Below are positions 62,301 through 64,000 of a stretch of DNA of 64,000 nt, one piece after another. Location: NCBI GenBank assembly GCA_025526915.1, contig JAHLKH010000050.1, positions 62,001 to 126,000 of the forward strand, written 5' to 3'. A program made the translations under genes and the position numbers. Every line of letters begins with the position of its first letter. Within the stretch, counting starts at the first letter, position 1. This DNA comes from Entophlyctis helioformis (lineage: Eukaryota > Chytridiomycota > Chytridiomycetes > Chytridiales > Chytriomycetaceae). The notes beneath the pieces were generated by a model that searched no databases, was not told where the DNA came from, and saw only the letters and a list, made by a program, of their open reading frames with translations.

Positions 62301-63429
62301 GCCCAAGCCAGCCCCGCTGCCACTCGGACCGCCAGGGCCGCTGCCCGATTCGCTGCCCACGCCCTCGAACCCATGTCCAGCCTCGCCGTCGCCATCGTCG
62401 GTGCGCGAGATGGACCGCCAGAGTGCCATAAACTTCTTCTCCTCGCGGTTCGACTCGAACGGGCCGGCGCGCGGGTCTAAGCCACCCCAGGCGAACCGGT
62501 ACGAGGCGGCAGCGGCCGTCGACGGCAGGCCGGCCAGCATGCGTTTGGTCGAGCTGGATCCACCGTTGCCATTGTCGCTCGACTCGCCTGCAGCAATGCT
62601 GTGCCGTCTTGCGGCTTGGCCAGAGAGCTGCTGCTTGGCCGCCTTATTCCGCCCACGGGCCGCTGCGGCCTGCTGCTGCTGCTGCTGCTGGTATGTGGTG
62701 GCCGCCGCGGCTGTTGAGGATGCGGTTGACGACGACGTGGAGGTGGATGCCAGCGGCCCCTGCCCGGAGTCGCCGGCAGCAGCAGCAGCCAGCAGCAGCA
62801 GCAGCAGCAGCAGACACAGAGCCGTCGCGGCCCTCGCGCGCGTCTCGGTCAGGGTCGTACGGCTCAATGACGCGAGGGACAAAGTCGGGCGTCTTGTGCG
62901 GCAGCCAGGCGTCGGGGGCCTCGACAGCAGCTCGGCCAGCTCGTCGTCGCTGCTGCCGCGCTGTGCTAGGCGCACCAGGTCGGCCGGCGTCTGGCCCTTG
63001 CTGTTGGCCGCAGCGGGGTCCGCGCCGTACTCGAGCAGCAGCCGCACAACGTGCGTGTGTCCGTTGGCCGCAGCGTCGTGCACGGGGGTGTCGCCGGCAG
63101 CCGACGCCACTCCAACGTGCGCGCCATAGCACAGCAGCTTGGCGACGCAGTCGGCGTATCCATGGAGAGCGGCATCGTGGAGCGGCGACAGCCCCGAGTT
63201 GTCCTGCACGTTGATGTCGGCGCCGTACATGAGCAGACGGTCGATGGTCTCGAGGGATCCGGACAGGCAGGCCTCGTGGAGCAGTGTCTGCCCCGACGGG
63301 TCGCGGGCCGTGACGCGAGCCGTCATGTCCTGCCACGTCACCAGGATCTCCGCAATGGCGTGTGCAGCCGACTGCTCGCGCTCGAGCTTGGCTAGCCGCG
63401 ACGGGTCGGGCTCATCGTCATCATCGTCA

Positions 63430-63460
<31 letters not shown>

Positions 63461-64000
63461 TGTTGTCGTTGTTGTCAGCATTGCCAACATTGTTTCCTTT
63501 GCTATTGCTGGTCTTGTCGTCCTGGTCCATGCCATAATCGTCTTCGCGTTTGATGCGATCACGGTCAGGGTCAGACTCGTGACGACCAGATCTGCTGATA
63601 TTGTTGCTGTTGTTGCTGCTGGTTGTGGTTGTGGTGTTGGGTTGGGTATCATTGTTGCTGGAATCAACATCCATGTCCTGTGCAGACCGGTGCTTGAGTC
63701 GCTGTTGACGTCGCCGTATCCAGTCGGCCTGCTTCTGACGCTCGTCCTGCAGCGACTCGTCGGCATCGCCTGCGCGTTCCTGGGCAAACTCGAGCGGCGT
63801 TTGGCCAAGCTCGTTGACGGACGTGATGGAGGCGCCTTGGCGGAGGAGCAGGTCGACCACCTCGACGTGGCCGTTTCCGACCGCATCATGCAGCGGGGTA
63901 TCGCCGTCGCCGCCCGGCACATTGGTGTTTGCGCCATAGGCCAGCAAGAGCTCGACAATCTTGACATGGCCCTTGAGGCAGGCCTCGTGCAGGGGCGTCC
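59367..64000 (-). CDS. Large ankyrin-repeat, nuclear-type protein (Hos4/ANKRD11-like), 5' part outside the window
   Basis: Open from the right window edge: TPLHEACLKGHVKIVELLL, GDTPLHDAVGNGHVEVVDLL, an acidic spacer with ~15 Asp, QTLLHEACLSGSLETIDRLL, GLSPLHDAALHGYADCV and GDTPVHDAAANGHTHVVRLL. A ~900-residue disordered region follows, with Ser/Gly/Ala-rich and basic patches and three near-identical GYQHA motifs. The C-terminus is an ordered module (LYIIDLQFALFLGLKSG, YPSLERRVATMAEKEAL, GLRITDLDVQLIEWTAA). A GTGAGT donor at about 59530 joins to a final exon ending KLKRGGGGSGVGGS, stop 59367-59369. The TPLHDA..NGH repeats resemble Hos4 of the yeast Set3 histone-deacetylase complex and animal ANKRD11/12, so a chromatin role is inferred, not shown. 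Confidence 0.7.

Overview
The window reads as chromosomal DNA of a zoosporic fungus, most likely a chytrid. Evidence: short spliceosomal introns (about 50-120 nt, GT-AG with a noticeable GC-AG minority), fungal ADE2 with fused PurK and PurE parts, a fungal Siw14-type phosphatase, and a flagellar pair (IFT80 next to a CFAP99-like gene) that only flagellated lineages keep. The species cannot be named from sequence alone. Exon joins were read by eye from splice consensus and reading-frame continuity, so the ends of multi-exon genes are firmer than individual exon borders.

Left part (1-12.7 kb): the 3' end of an unknown plus-strand gene; a minus-strand uncharacterised gene with a ~590-bp tandem duplication; exportin-4; a PAS-kinase-type protein kinase with an altered catalytic loop; and a minus-strand uncharacterised, interrupted gene with basic nuclear-type motifs.

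Centre (12.7-20.5 kb): the most remarkable locus. Nineteen exons on the plus strand (13514-20376) join without a single stop or phase conflict into one 1,826-residue open frame. Its N-terminal ~390 residues are a FEN1/XPG-type structure-specific nuclease with all seven acidic metal ligands. Its C-terminal ~300 residues are a Fanzor (eukaryotic TnpB-like) RuvC nuclease with D-E-D triad and CxxC...CxxC zinc ribbon. The stop codon is followed within 90 bp by three consecutive hairpins, a candidate omega-RNA scaffold or element end. I know of no described XPG-Fanzor fusion.

Right part (20.8-64 kb): housekeeping genes in compact order. These are a LAMTOR5-like gene, ADE2, a STIMATE/YPL162C-type membrane protein, a proline-rich single-pass membrane protein, DGAT1, a small coiled-coil protein, a UPF0235/DUF167 protein, CFAP99-like, IFT80, Siw14-like phosphatase, a BK/Slo-type potassium channel, OSTF1, a long disordered protein, a MARK/Kin1 kinase with KA1 domain, a DDHD phospholipase, two ankyrin-repeat proteins (the second runs off the right edge) and tRNA-Ser(CGA).

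Data caution: at least five conserved or clearly coding frames (ADE2 twice, STIMATE-like, proline-rich, ankyrin) are each restored by one additional base, usually in a homopolymer. This points to consensus deletion errors in the assembly rather than real pseudogenes.
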